42,116 bases of DNA from Methylotenera sp. Lineage in GTDB: Bacteria > Pseudomonadota > Gammaproteobacteria > Burkholderiales > Methylophilaceae. Below, piece after piece: positions 20,454-28,901 of the stretch. A program made the translations under genes and the position numbers. The notes under the pieces are model-generated. The model saw only the letters and a list, made by a program, of their open reading frames with translations, made no database searches and was not told where the DNA came from. Position 1 is the stretch's first letter. The number at the start of each line of letters is the position of its first letter. The stretch is from assembly GCA_030655015.1 (NCBI GenBank), contig JAURWJ010000131.1, positions 1 to 42,116 of the forward strand, read 5' to 3'.

Positions 20454-20466
20454 GGTGCCTTTTAGC

Positions 20467-21312
20467 ATGGCTACCGAGTCGGAAAAACCTAGTTTATTAG
20501 AACGTTTAAGTCATTTTTTATTACGCGAACCTGAAGATCGCGAGCAGTTAGTCGAGCTACTGCATGGCGCCTACGAAAACAGCTTGATGGATGCAGACTC
20601 CCTCGCCATGATTGAAGGTGTGCTGCAAGTCAGTGAAATGCAAGTGCGCGATGTGATGATTCCGCGCTCACAAATGGATGTCATTGACATCACCGACCCG
20701 CCCGAAGTATTTATTCCCCACGTCATTGAAACCGCTCACTCGCGCTTTCCAGTCATTGAAGACAACAAAAATGACGTCATTGGCATTTTGCTCGCTAAAG
20801 ATTTACTGCGCTATTACGCAGGCGAAGACTTTGAAGTGCGCGACATGCTGCGACCTGCAGTGTTTATTCCTGAATCTAAACGCTTAAATATATTACTCAA
20901 AGAGTTTCGTAGTAACCGCAACCATATTGCCATTGTGGTGGACGAGTATGGCGGTGTGGCTGGCATGGTGACGATTGAAGATGTTTTAGAACAAATTGTC
21001 GGCGACATTGAAGATGAATACGATTACGACGAAGACGAAGACAACGTGATTCAAAATGCTGATGGTCAATATCGCGTTAAAGCGCTTACCGAAATTGCCG
21101 ATTTTAACGAAATCATTGGCACTTCATTGAGTGACGAGGAGTTTTCTACCATTGGCGGCTTAATCGTTAACCAATTTGGTCATTTACCTAAACGTAATGA
21201 CGAAATTACGTTTAGCGGGCTACATATCAAGGTGTTACGTGCTGATAGCCGTCGCCTGCACAGCATTTTGGTTGAAGTCATCTCAAAAATAACTGAAGCA
21301 AACGCGGAATAA
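20467..21312 (+). CDS. corC: CorC/YbeX-type CBS-domain protein
   Basis: This cytoplasmic protein (281 aa from ATG 20467) has two CBS domains (roughly residues 65-190, including VRDVMIPRSQMDVIDI and the AIVVDEYGGVAGMVTIEDVLEQIVGDIEDEYD hallmark). It ends in a C-terminal CorC_HlyC transporter-associated domain. Family members are implicated in Mg/Co homeostasis and adenosine-nucleotide binding. The start at 20467 is favoured because AGGGTG lies 9 nt upstream; a GTG at 20455 is in frame but touches the ybeY stop. An acidic patch (YDYDEDEDN) joins the domains. Confidence 0.93.
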   Translation: MATESEKPSLLERLSHFLLREPEDREQLVELLHGAYENSLMDADSLAMIEGVLQVSEMQVRDVMIPRSQMDVIDITDPPEVFIPHVIETAHSRFPVIEDNKNDVIGILLAKDLLRYYAGEDFEVRDMLRPAVFIPESKRLNILLKEFRSNRNHIAIVVDEYGGVAGMVTIEDVLEQIVGDIEDEYDYDEDEDNVIQNADGQYRVKALTEIADFNEIIGTSLSDEEFSTIGGLIVNQFGHLPKRNDEITFSGLHIKVLRADSRRLHSILVEVISKITEANAE

Positions 21313-21430
21313 TCGACTCGCCAGTAAAGCTTGAGCCACTTGCAAAACCAGCGGAACTAAACCAGAACTGTTTAATTCATAGGTATTACAGACCATTTAG
21401 TTGAAACCACTCACTTCGCTGGAGTTCATC

Positions 21431-21814
21431 ATGAAACATTTAGTCCTTGCTTGGCTGGCTATTGTGCAATTTTCATTCACCCAGATTGCCATTGCCGAAG
21501 GAAATGTTAACCAAAAAGCAGAGATTCCCACAGAAGAACAAGCGTTTGTAAAGGTCATCAACAGATTCACTAAAGCTGAAATTATCGAGCAGTTTGGTGA
21601 ACCCGCCAATGCCGATGATGTAAAAATCAAAGGGTCTGGCAAGGTGGTGGCTTCTATTTGGCTGTATCACTTTATTAACACGGCAGCCGATGGCACTTAT
21701 TACGAGACAACCGAGTTGGATTTTATTGATGACAAAGTCGTGATGGTCGCATTTTTAAATAACGATGGTGCAGAAGGTCCAGAAAACGGCAAGCAATACG
21801 AGTTTTCTCAATAA
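21431..21814 (+). CDS. Secreted small protein with BamE/SmpA-like fold features
   Basis: This 127-aa protein has a Sec signal peptide (MKHLVLAWLAIVQFSFTQIAIA, cleavage near AIA-EG). The mature part shows a pattern like the BamE/OmlA-type two-layer fold: a short helix (FTKAEIIEQFGEPANAD), then strands ASIWLYHFI, TTELDFIDDKVVMVAFL. There is no lipobox, unlike true BamE. The start at ATG 21431 is set by GGAG six nt upstream. It probably acts in the periplasm; function is unknown and the fold similarity is by eye. A strong hairpin terminator follows. Confidence 0.7.
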   Translation: MKHLVLAWLAIVQFSFTQIAIAEGNVNQKAEIPTEEQAFVKVINRFTKAEIIEQFGEPANADDVKIKGSGKVVASIWLYHFINTAADGTYYETTELDFIDDKVVMVAFLNNDGAEGPENGKQYEFSQ

Positions 21815-21834
21815 ACCACACCGTTCATAAAATT

Positions 21835-21857
21835 AAAAAGGGCATTAAGCCCTTTTT
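21835..21857. terminator. Bidirectional rho-independent terminator
   Basis: AAAAAGGGC (21835-21843) pairs perfectly with GCCCTTTTT (21849-21857) around a 5-nt loop. The T-run serves the plus-strand gene ending at 21814, and the A-run serves the minus-strand mscL ending at 21884. The position between convergent genes fits. Confidence 0.85.
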
Positions 21858-21883
21858 AATTTTTACGCTTTAGTTTTAATCCA

Positions 21884-22306
21884 TTACTTTTTTAAAGCGT
21901 CACGGATTTCACGCAACAACACAACATCTTCAGGTGTTGGCGCGGGCGCCGCTACTGCCTCGGCTTTTTTAAGTCGATTCATTTGTTTTACTAACATAAA
22001 AATCACAAATGCTAGAATCGTAAAGTTAATGACAATCGTTAAAAAATTACCATAAGCCAACATTGGCACACCCGCTGCTTTTAACGCGGCATAAGTGCCA
22101 GTGTTACCTTCTGGAATTGCGGCTAACGCGACAAACATGTTGGTGAAGTCAACACTGCCGATCACTTTTCCAATCAGCGGCATAATAATATCGCCCACTA
22201 ATGAATCGACAATTTTACCGAATGCGGCGCCAATAATGACACCTACGGCTAAATCCATGACATTGCCTTTTAAAGCAAATTGCTTAAATTCTGACGCGAT
22301 ACTCAT
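21884..22306 (-). CDS. mscL: Large-conductance mechanosensitive channel MscL
   Basis: This inner-membrane channel opens under hypo-osmotic membrane tension (140 aa). The N-terminal amphipathic helix is followed by TM1 ([23 protein letters not shown]), the most conserved pore-lining segment. Next come the periplasmic loop, TM2 ([22 protein letters not shown]) and the cytoplasmic helix ending [11 protein letters not shown]. The start is ATG 22306, preceded by GGGAG; an in-frame upstream start at 22336 lacks such a site. It is transcribed against its neighbours. Confidence 0.96.
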   Translation of the reverse strand: MSIASEFKQFALKGNVMDLAVGVIIGAAFGKIVDSLVGDIIMPLIGKVIGSVDFTNMFVALAAIPEGNTGTYAALKAAGVPMLAYGNFLTIVINFTILAFVIFMLVKQMNRLKKAEAVAAPAPTPEDVVLLREIRDALKK

Positions 22307-22456
22307 CCCTATCTCCCTTGATAAAATAACCCACAAGCAAACTAACGCTTTTTGCAGGCTAAATATAGGGCTTAAGCATCTAGGCTGTCAATGTTAGCGC
22401 CCTGATTTAATGTTAATTTTTGTTATCTAAACCTGTAACAAGCTACAATTGGGCCC

Positions 22457-23995
22457 ATGTCATTATTTACCACGCACAAATTGCTCAAAACATCCTCCTT
22501 ACTTCTGCTCGGCGCATTCAGCGTCTTAGGTTTTTCGCCATTTTACTTTTACCCCGCCAGTATCGTTTCGCTGATTGGTTTATGTTACTTCTGGTATGTG
22601 TCTGATAGCACCAAGCAAGCCGCTCTGGCTGGCTTTGTGTATGGGCTGGGACTATTTGGCGCAGGTATTTACTGGATCTACATTAGCTTGCACACTTTTG
22701 GTGGCATGCCAAGCCTCATGGCGGGATTTTCAACCTTTGTCCTGGCCGCCTTTATGGCGTTATTTCCTGCCGCAGTCGGCGCACTCAGTAAACGCATTTC
22801 TAACAATAGCCATGAAGCAATGATCATTGCCATCCCTGTATTCTGGGCACTATCCGACTGGGTTAGAAGCTGGATTTTTACCGGGTTCCCATGGCTCACT
22901 ATTGGTTACAGCCAAGTGCCACATAGTCCATTGGCCGGCTACATGCCAATAATAGGCGTGTATGGCGTGACGCTAATTTCCGTATTGATTGCCAGTTTGC
23001 TTGCATTCTGGTTTGCCAAAAAACCAGCCACCATGACTTGGCAACGCAACAGTATTGCCGCACTAATACTTATTATTGTTTCAGGGTATTTATTGAAACA
23101 GGTTGAATGGACTACACCGAGCGGCAAGCCTCTCAGCGTGAGTTTATTGCAAGGCAATATTGCGCAAGATATGAAATGGGATCCTGAAATCGCCAATCAA
23201 ACGCTCAATCAATACCTCACCATGGCTGAATCCAGCGAGGCTAAATTGATCATCATGCCAGAGACCGCGCTACCAGTATTATCAAGCGAGCTTCCAGCTG
23301 ATATTGGCATCCGCTTACAGCAACATGCCATCAAAAATAACGGCGATATTTTGCTTGGGCTAGTAGAACGTGAAAATGGTGAATACTTTAACAGCGTATT
23401 CAGCCTAGGTAGCTCAAAATCTGCAGTGTATCGTAAATCACACCTAGTACCATTTGGTGAATTTATACCATTTAAAATGGCGTTTGGCTGGATATACCGC
23501 GACTTACTCAACATGCCATTAAGCGATTTATCGCGCGGTAACAAGTACCAACAACCCATGTCGATTGCAGGTGAGAAAGTTGCGGTCAATATTTGCTATG
23601 AAGATGTATTTGGCGAAGAAATTATCCGCCAATTACCGGCCGCCACCCTGCTAGTAAATGTGAGCAACGATGCATGGTACGGAACCTCTTATGCGGCTGA
23701 TCAGCACATGCAGTTTTCGCAAGCACGCGCGCTCGAAACTGGGCGCATGATGTTACGCGCCACCAATACGGGCGCCACCGCCATCATCAATCACAAAGGC
23801 TATGTGCTTGCACATGCGCCACATTTCACACAAACCGCACTCAACGGCATAGCGCAAGGCTACGAAGGCACCACACCCTATGTACACTGGGGTAACTGGC
23901 CGCTGATTCTTTTTTGTTTTAGCGTGATTGCATTTGTTTGGCGACGCAACGCGATGAAACGTATTAAGGGCACCTCTATTAATTCAAGTTGCTAA
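22457..23995 (+). CDS. lnt: Apolipoprotein N-acyltransferase
   Basis: This inner-membrane enzyme adds the third acyl chain to the N-terminal cysteine of lipoproteins (512 aa). About six N-terminal helices (residues 10-210) precede a nitrilase-type domain whose catalytic triad is readable: E269 in IIMPETALPVL, K327 in YRKSHLVPFGEFIPF and C380 in NICYEDVFGE. A final helix lies near residue 485. The last ~10 residues and the stop codon are encoded by the left inverted repeat of a 316-bp element, so the native C-terminus was probably replaced. That tail lies beyond the catalytic domain and is unlikely to abolish activity. Confidence 0.95.
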   Translation: MSLFTTHKLLKTSSLLLLGAFSVLGFSPFYFYPASIVSLIGLCYFWYVSDSTKQAALAGFVYGLGLFGAGIYWIYISLHTFGGMPSLMAGFSTFVLAAFMALFPAAVGALSKRISNNSHEAMIIAIPVFWALSDWVRSWIFTGFPWLTIGYSQVPHSPLAGYMPIIGVYGVTLISVLIASLLAFWFAKKPATMTWQRNSIAALILIIVSGYLLKQVEWTTPSGKPLSVSLLQGNIAQDMKWDPEIANQTLNQYLTMAESSEAKLIIMPETALPVLSSELPADIGIRLQQHAIKNNGDILLGLVERENGEYFNSVFSLGSSKSAVYRKSHLVPFGEFIPFKMAFGWIYRDLLNMPLSDLSRGNKYQQPMSIAGEKVAVNICYEDVFGEEIIRQLPAATLLVNVSNDAWYGTSYAADQHMQFSQARALETGRMMLRATNTGATAIINHKGYVLAHAPHFTQTALNGIAQGYEGTTPYVHWGNWPLILFCFSVIAFVWRRNAMKRIKGTSINSSC

Positions 23996-24279
23996 CCGTA
24001 AGCCAGTATTTGGCTTGTCCGTGGAATATACCCGCTAAAGCGGGTTATTCACACGCCAAAGGTCATCACCACCAATCTAAGTCGCTAAAGCAACAAGATT
24101 GGCGCGATAAGCGAGACAAGGCGCGAGTGAAAAATTGTGACGCAGCATATGGTTGATATGTAAGGAATAATTTTTTATGAGCAACGCAGTATCGCGACAT
24201 ACGACTTTTCAAGCACTTTAGTGCTTAGAAAATCGGAGTGCCTGTGGTACGGAAATTGAATTAATAGAGGCGCCCTTAA
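23964..24279. mobile_element. 316-bp MITE-like element with 24-bp terminal inverted repeats
   Basis: A 24-bp sequence at 23964-23987 (starts TTAAGGGC, ends ATTAATTCAA) is repeated inverted at 24256-24279 with one mismatch. It bounds 316 bp with no coding frame. Inside are hairpins CCCGC/GCGGG near 24030 and AAGCACT/AGTGCTT near 24215. There is also a core (AAGGCGCGAGTG, then CATAT/ATATG at 24146-24160, then TAAGGA) resembling the nuoD/nuoE repeat. The left end lies within the lnt coding sequence. A TTAA or TA target duplication is possible but not provable here. This accounts for most of the lnt-glyQ gap (23996-24372). Confidence 0.7.
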
Positions 24280-24372
24280 ATCATCAAGTTAAAACCTTTG
24301 GTTTGACTGAAAAACAAAGTAAAATCCACCTTTTCGCCCATTTAGTAACCATTTAAGTTTAATCAAACCATC

Positions 24373-25311
24373 ATGGCTTTAACATTTCAACAAATTATTC
24401 TCACGCTGCAAAACTACTGGTCTGAACGCGGTTGCGCCTTGTTGCAATCGTACGACATGGAAGTCGGCGCGGGGACATCGCACACCGCTACCTTTCTACG
24501 CTCCCTCGGCCCAGAGCCATGGAGAGCCGCCTACGTACAGCCCAGCCGCCGCCCTAAAGATGGCCGTTATGGTGAAAATCCAAATCGCTTGCAGCACTAC
24601 TACCAATTTCAAGTGGTACTCAAACCAGCACCTGCTGACATTTTGGAGCTTTATTTAGGCTCCCTTGAGGCACTTGGCTTTGACTTAAAAAAGAACGATA
24701 TTCGTTTTGTAGAAGATGACTGGGAGAACCCGACCCTAGGGGCATGGGGTTTGGGCTGGGAAGTCTGGCTGAACGGCATGGAAGTCACACAATTCACCTA
24801 TTTTCAACAAGTGGGCGGCATCAACTGCAAACCGATTACGGGTGAAATTACTTACGGGTTAGAACGCTTAGCCATGTATCTGCAAGGGGTGGATAACGTT
24901 TATGATTTAACCTGGACAACGGGTTTAAATGGAGAGCGTTTAAGCTACGGCGACGTGTATCTGCAAAATGAACAAGAACAAAGTGCCTACAACTTTGAAC
25001 ATTCAGATGTCGATTTTTTGTTTACCGCATTTAACGCGCATGAAAAACAGGCACAACATTTAGTTGAAGAAAAACTAGCCCTTCCAGCTTACGAACAAGT
25101 GCTTAAAGCCGCACATACGTTTAATTTACTGGATGCACGCGGCGCGATTTCTGTGACTGAGCGCGCAGGTTATATTGGACGCCTTCGTAACCTGGCCCGC
25201 TCTGTTGCCGCAAGTTACCTGGATAGCCGCGCTAGATTGGGCTTCCCGATGGCACCAAAAGATTGGGCGGATGAAGTGTTAGCAGATTTAAAGAAAAAAG
25301 AAGCAGCGTAA
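24373..25311 (+). CDS. glyQ: Glycine--tRNA ligase alpha subunit
   Basis: This is the catalytic alpha chain of the bacterial alpha2-beta2 glycyl-tRNA synthetase (312 aa). Conserved stretches include [31 protein letters not shown] at the N-terminus, [33 protein letters not shown] (class II motif 2 area) and [14 protein letters not shown]-type motif 3 ([18 protein letters not shown]). Full length, with no interruption. It is followed by a palindromic repeat and then glyS on the same strand. Confidence 0.97.
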   Translation: MALTFQQIILTLQNYWSERGCALLQSYDMEVGAGTSHTATFLRSLGPEPWRAAYVQPSRRPKDGRYGENPNRLQHYYQFQVVLKPAPADILELYLGSLEALGFDLKKNDIRFVEDDWENPTLGAWGLGWEVWLNGMEVTQFTYFQQVGGINCKPITGEITYGLERLAMYLQGVDNVYDLTWTTGLNGERLSYGDVYLQNEQEQSAYNFEHSDVDFLFTAFNAHEKQAQHLVEEKLALPAYEQVLKAAHTFNLLDARGAISVTERAGYIGRLRNLARSVAASYLDSRARLGFPMAPKDWADEVLADLKKKEAA

Positions 25312-25314
25312 CCT

Positions 25315-25375
25315 GTAGGAGCGCAATTTATTGCGTGAATTTTTAACCGCTTCGCGCAATAAATTGCGCTCCTAC
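25315..25375. repeat. REP-like perfect inverted repeat between glyQ and glyS
   Basis: Two 21-nt arms (25315-25335 and 25355-25375) are exact reverse complements around a 19-nt loop. They start with GTAGGAGCGCAATT and end with AATTGCGCTCCTAC. The GTAGGAGCG...CGCTCCTAC form resembles REP/BIME elements mobilised by RAYT transposases. It would form a strong hairpin in the glyQS mRNA, 18 nt before the glyS start. Confidence 0.85.
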
Positions 25376-25393
25376 ATAAACCGGAATAAGAAA

Positions 25394-27505
25394 ATGTCAG
25401 AAAAAAATTTACTCGTAGAACTATTTGTAGAAGAACTGCCACCTAAAGCTTTAAATAAGCTAGATGAAGCTTTTTCCAGCGTTTTGTTCGAGTCACTTAA
25501 AGCACAAGGGTTAAGCGCGGAAAATGCTGTTGTAACAGCTTATGCTTCGCCACGCCGTTTAGCCGTGCATGCCACTCACATTCTTGAGGTGGCGCCAGAT
25601 AAAACCTCTATACAAAAACTCATGCCTGTAAGCGTAGGTTTAGATACTCATGGCAACGCTACGCCAGCACTAATTAAACGCCTAAACGGCATGGGCTTAG
25701 ATGAGACTGCCGTATCCAGACTGACCAAGCAGATGGATGGTAAAAGCGAGGCACTATTCTTAGAAGTCATACAACAAGGTGCTGTACTGAACGATGGTTT
25801 GCAAAAAGCCATGGAAGAAGCGATTCAAAAACTGCCAATTCCAAAAGTCATGACCTATCAACTGGCAGATGGCTGGAGCAGCGTTAATTTTGTACGCCCA
25901 GCACATGGCTTAGTCGCATTGCATGGTGAGAATATTGTCGCCATTAGCGTGCTTGGCTTAACCGCTGGCAATCAAACACAAGGCCACAGGTTTGAAGCCG
26001 CAAAAATGCCCGTTATTTTAAAAAATGCAGACAGCTATGCCGCGCAACTTAAAACCGAAGGCGCAGTGATTGCCAGCTTTGCTGAGCGCCGTGCCGAGAT
26101 TGAACGCCAACTCAATGCCGCAGCTACTAAGCAAGGTCTTACGCCGATTGAGGATGATGCGCTGTTAGATGAAGTCACCGCCTTGGTAGAGCGCCCAAAC
26201 GTACTACTTGGTCAGTTTGAAGAAATCTATTTAGAAGTACCGCAAGAGTGTTTGATTCTTACCATGAAGGCGAATCAAAAATACTTCCCACTACTAGACA
26301 ACGATGGCAAGCTAACCAACAAGTTTCTAATTGTTTCGAACATCAGCCCTGCTGATCCAAGCGCGGTGATTGGCGGCAATGAGCGCGTGGTACGTCCGCG
26401 CTTGGCAGATGCTAAATTTTTCTTCGACCAAGACCGTAAAAAGACCTTGGAATCACGTATTTCCAGCTTGGACAAGGTGGTTTACCACAACAAGCTTGGC
26501 TCACAAGGTGAACGAACACAAAGAGTCTGCGCTATAGCCAAAGCCATCGGTGAGCAACTTGGTGGTAAAGCATTAGCTGATAAAGCTGACTTTGCTGCAA
26601 AGTTGGCAAAAACCGATTTACTCACTGACATGGTGGGCGAGTTCCCTGAACTGCAAGGCATCATGGGGCGCTACTACGCACAACATGAAGGCTGGGAAGA
26701 TGACGTCGCCTTTGCGATTGAAGACCACTACAAACCACGTTTTGCTGGTGATGATTTACCCCGCAATCAGGTAGGTATCGCCGTAGCATTGGCAGACAAA
26801 CTGGAAACCTTGGTCGGACTATTTAGCATCGGCGAGAAACCCACTGGCGATAAAGACCCGTTTGCCCTTCGTCGCCAGGCATTAGGTATTATCCGTATGC
26901 TGATTGAAAGCAAATTGCCCTTACCATTTGAAACGCTTATTCAAAATGTACTCTCAGAATTTTCTAATGAATCTGGCAACAACACATCAACAATACAAGC
27001 CATTAAAGCGTTTTGTTTTGACCGACTAAGCGTCAACTTACGCGATCAAGGTGCAACGCCACAAGACGTAGATGCAGTGCTATCACTTGACCCCGCAATA
27101 TTAAGTGAAGTGCCTCAACGTCTTGCTGCTGTAAGTACATTCTCTGAGTTAGCCGAGGCACCTGCTCTCGCTGCTGCCAACAAGCGCATCAGCAACATTC
27201 TGAAAAAAGCAGAAGGCGAAGTGAAGGCTGAAGTGAATACTAACTTACTGCAAGAGCCTGCCGAAATTGCGCTCAACACCGCTTTGAGTCTAGTAAAACC
27301 AGAAGCGGATAAACTGTTTGAAAGCGGTGATTACACGGCCTCACTTTCAGCACTTGCCGCATTAAAAGCACCCGTAGATGATTTCTTCGACAACGTAATG
27401 GTGAATGCAGATGATCCTGCACTCAAGGCAAATCGTCTGGGTCTATTAGCGACGTTGCACCAGACCATGAACCGCGTGGCAGATTTATCTAAGTTGGCAG
27501 GTTGA
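25394..27505 (+). CDS. glyS: Glycine--tRNA ligase beta subunit
   Basis: This is the tRNA-binding beta chain of glycyl-tRNA synthetase (703 aa, normal length). N-terminal signature: LLVELFVEELPPKALNKL. Central signatures: GNERVVRPRLADAKFFFDQDRK, and DLLTDMVGEFPELQGIMGRYYA followed by GDKDPFALRRQALGIIRMLIE. The C-terminal DALR-type anticodon-binding part ends LLATLHQTMNRVADLSKL. The start is ATG 25394 (MSEKNLLVE); the frame extends upstream through the repeat to 25331, but that part is the hairpin DNA. Confidence 0.97.
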   Translation: MSEKNLLVELFVEELPPKALNKLDEAFSSVLFESLKAQGLSAENAVVTAYASPRRLAVHATHILEVAPDKTSIQKLMPVSVGLDTHGNATPALIKRLNGMGLDETAVSRLTKQMDGKSEALFLEVIQQGAVLNDGLQKAMEEAIQKLPIPKVMTYQLADGWSSVNFVRPAHGLVALHGENIVAISVLGLTAGNQTQGHRFEAAKMPVILKNADSYAAQLKTEGAVIASFAERRAEIERQLNAAATKQGLTPIEDDALLDEVTALVERPNVLLGQFEEIYLEVPQECLILTMKANQKYFPLLDNDGKLTNKFLIVSNISPADPSAVIGGNERVVRPRLADAKFFFDQDRKKTLESRISSLDKVVYHNKLGSQGERTQRVCAIAKAIGEQLGGKALADKADFAAKLAKTDLLTDMVGEFPELQGIMGRYYAQHEGWEDDVAFAIEDHYKPRFAGDDLPRNQVGIAVALADKLETLVGLFSIGEKPTGDKDPFALRRQALGIIRMLIESKLPLPFETLIQNVLSEFSNESGNNTSTIQAIKAFCFDRLSVNLRDQGATPQDVDAVLSLDPAILSEVPQRLAAVSTFSELAEAPALAAANKRISNILKKAEGEVKAEVNTNLLQEPAEIALNTALSLVKPEADKLFESGDYTASLSALAALKAPVDDFFDNVMVNADDPALKANRLGLLATLHQTMNRVADLSKLAG

Positions 27506-27523
27506 TCACTATGCCTCGATTTC

Positions 27524-27630
27524 GTCATTCCCGCTGTTCCCTGAGCCCGTCGAAGGGTGGCGGCAAATTGAACAAGAAAGTAGCTTGTCACCACCCTTCG
27601 ACAAGCTCAGGGCACGGGAATGGCAATGAC
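27524..27630. repeat. Long imperfect inverted repeat (REP-like) between glyS and gmhB
   Basis: The left arm (27524-27560: GTCATTCCCG..., CCCTGAGC, GTCGAAGGGTGG) and the right arm (27591-27630: CCACCCTTCGAC, GCTCAGGG, ...CGGGAATGGCAATGAC) pair with a few mismatches around a 30-nt loop. The core CCCTTCGAC...GCTCAGGG is a palindromic unit I recognise as widespread in proteobacterial intergenic DNA. It could act as an mRNA stability or attenuation structure at the end of glyS. Mobility is inference. Confidence 0.75.
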
Positions 27631-27641
27631 GGAGTAACCCT

Positions 27642-28184
27642 ATGAAACTCGTCATCCTCGACCGCGACGGTGTCATCAACAAAGATTCCACCAACTTCAT
27701 TAAAAATCCAAACGAGTGGATTCCAATCCCCGGAAGTCTTGAGGCGATTGCCCTGCTCAACCAGTCGGGCTTTAGAGTCGCTATTGCCACCAATCAATCT
27801 GGTATCAGCCGTGGTTTATTTGATATGGCAACACTCAATAGCATCCACGACAAAATGCACCGTGAATTAGCACTGGTAGGCGGGCGCATTGATGCTGTAT
27901 TCTACTGCCCACACTCAGCGGATGATCGCTGCGATTGCCGTAAACCGAAAATTGGCATGATTAAAGAAATTGGCAAACGATTTTCAGTGGAGTTGAATCA
28001 AGTTTTTGCGGTTGGCGATGCTTTTAGAGATTTACAAGCATTTGCCGACGCGGGTTGCCGACCAATTTTAGTGCGCACAGGCAAGGGTGAAGAAACCCTT
28101 AAAACTGGCAGCTTGCCAAAAAATACACTGATTTTTGCCGACTTAAATGAGGCGGTGCAACATATCATTTCAGAAAATACCTAA
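27642..28184 (+). CDS. gmhB: D-glycero-beta-D-manno-heptose-1,7-bisphosphate 7-phosphatase
   Basis: This is a HAD-superfamily phosphatase for ADP-heptose (LPS inner core) biosynthesis (180 aa). The catalytic motif is L6-D7-R8-D9-G10-V-I-N with nucleophile D7 and acid/base D9. Motif II is ATNQSGISRG. The zinc-binding loop FYCPHSADDRCDCRKPKIGM carries three Cys and one His, as in GmhB. Motif IV is AVGDAFRDLQA. It begins 12 bp after the repeat. plsC starts 3 bp downstream, so the two are co-transcribed. Confidence 0.94.
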   Translation: MKLVILDRDGVINKDSTNFIKNPNEWIPIPGSLEAIALLNQSGFRVAIATNQSGISRGLFDMATLNSIHDKMHRELALVGGRIDAVFYCPHSADDRCDCRKPKIGMIKEIGKRFSVELNQVFAVGDAFRDLQAFADAGCRPILVRTGKGEETLKTGSLPKNTLIFADLNEAVQHIISENT

Positions 28185-28186
28185 TC

Positions 28187-28894
28187 ATGCTGTTTTTACG
28201 CTCATTACTATTTTTATTGGGACAAATTGTTACTGCGCCTATATTCACGTTCATTGCATTACTTTCACTGCCACTTAACCCACTCACCCGCAACGTGTTA
28301 ATTTCAGGCTGGGCGCGCAGCATGCTGTGGTGGTTGCACATCACGTGCAATATTCGCCATCAAATTACCGGGCTGGAAAATATACCGACTTCCCCCAGCA
28401 TTATTCTTGCAAAACATCAGTCCGCATGGGAAACGCTAGCGTTTCAGTCCATTTTTCCAACCCAGGTTTATGTGCTCAAACGTGAATTATTACTCATTCC
28501 GATATTCGGCTGGGGCTTAGCCATGTCATCGCCGATAGCCATTGATCGCAGTGCTGGCCGTGACGCATTAAAAAAGTTGGTCGCTAACGGCAAGGCAAGG
28601 TTAGACAAAGGCTTTTGGGTAGTGATATTTCCTGAAGGGACGCGCAAAGCACCAGGTGAGCATGGCAAATATCACATCGGTGGCGCATGGTTAGCAACGC
28701 ATACCCAAACGCAAGTAGTGCCTGTCGCACACAATGCAGGGGAATATTGGGCAAAAAATTCATTTATCAAAAAACCAGGCGTCATCCAAATTCATATTGG
28801 CAAAGCCATTCAAACCACTGGCTTAAAAGCCGATGCGTTGAACAAGCAAGTTGAACATTGGATTGAAACTGAAATGGCAACATTAAACGTTTAA
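28187..28894 (+). CDS. plsC: 1-acyl-sn-glycerol-3-phosphate acyltransferase (PlsC family)
   Basis: This membrane-associated acyltransferase makes phosphatidic acid from lysophosphatidic acid (235 aa). An N-terminal hydrophobic segment (LRSLLFLLGQIVTAPIFTFIALLSL) anchors it. The catalytic box reads H77-Q-S-A-W-E82, an HX4E variant of the usual HX4D. The substrate-binding block is FPEGTRKAPGE, followed by VVPVAHNAGEYW. The position immediately after gmhB and before the ygjP-like gene is a recurrent gram-negative arrangement. The E-for-D change should still allow catalysis, but this is inference. Confidence 0.92.
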   Translation: MLFLRSLLFLLGQIVTAPIFTFIALLSLPLNPLTRNVLISGWARSMLWWLHITCNIRHQITGLENIPTSPSIILAKHQSAWETLAFQSIFPTQVYVLKRELLLIPIFGWGLAMSSPIAIDRSAGRDALKKLVANGKARLDKGFWVVIFPEGTRKAPGEHGKYHIGGAWLATHTQTQVVPVAHNAGEYWAKNSFIKKPGVIQIHIGKAIQTTGLKADALNKQVEHWIETEMATLNV

Positions 28895-28901
28895 TTAGCG
28901 T

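Noticed and set aside
24155-24186. A third copy of the GTAAGGAAT promoter element inside the MITE-like element
   Set aside because: GTAAGGAATAATT is present, but no CGWCTRAT follows at the required spacing (GCAACG is found instead), so it is treated as coincidence.
25331-25393. Longer glyS start
   Set aside because: The extra codons are simply the REP-type hairpin read through; MSEKNLLVE at 25394 matches the family.
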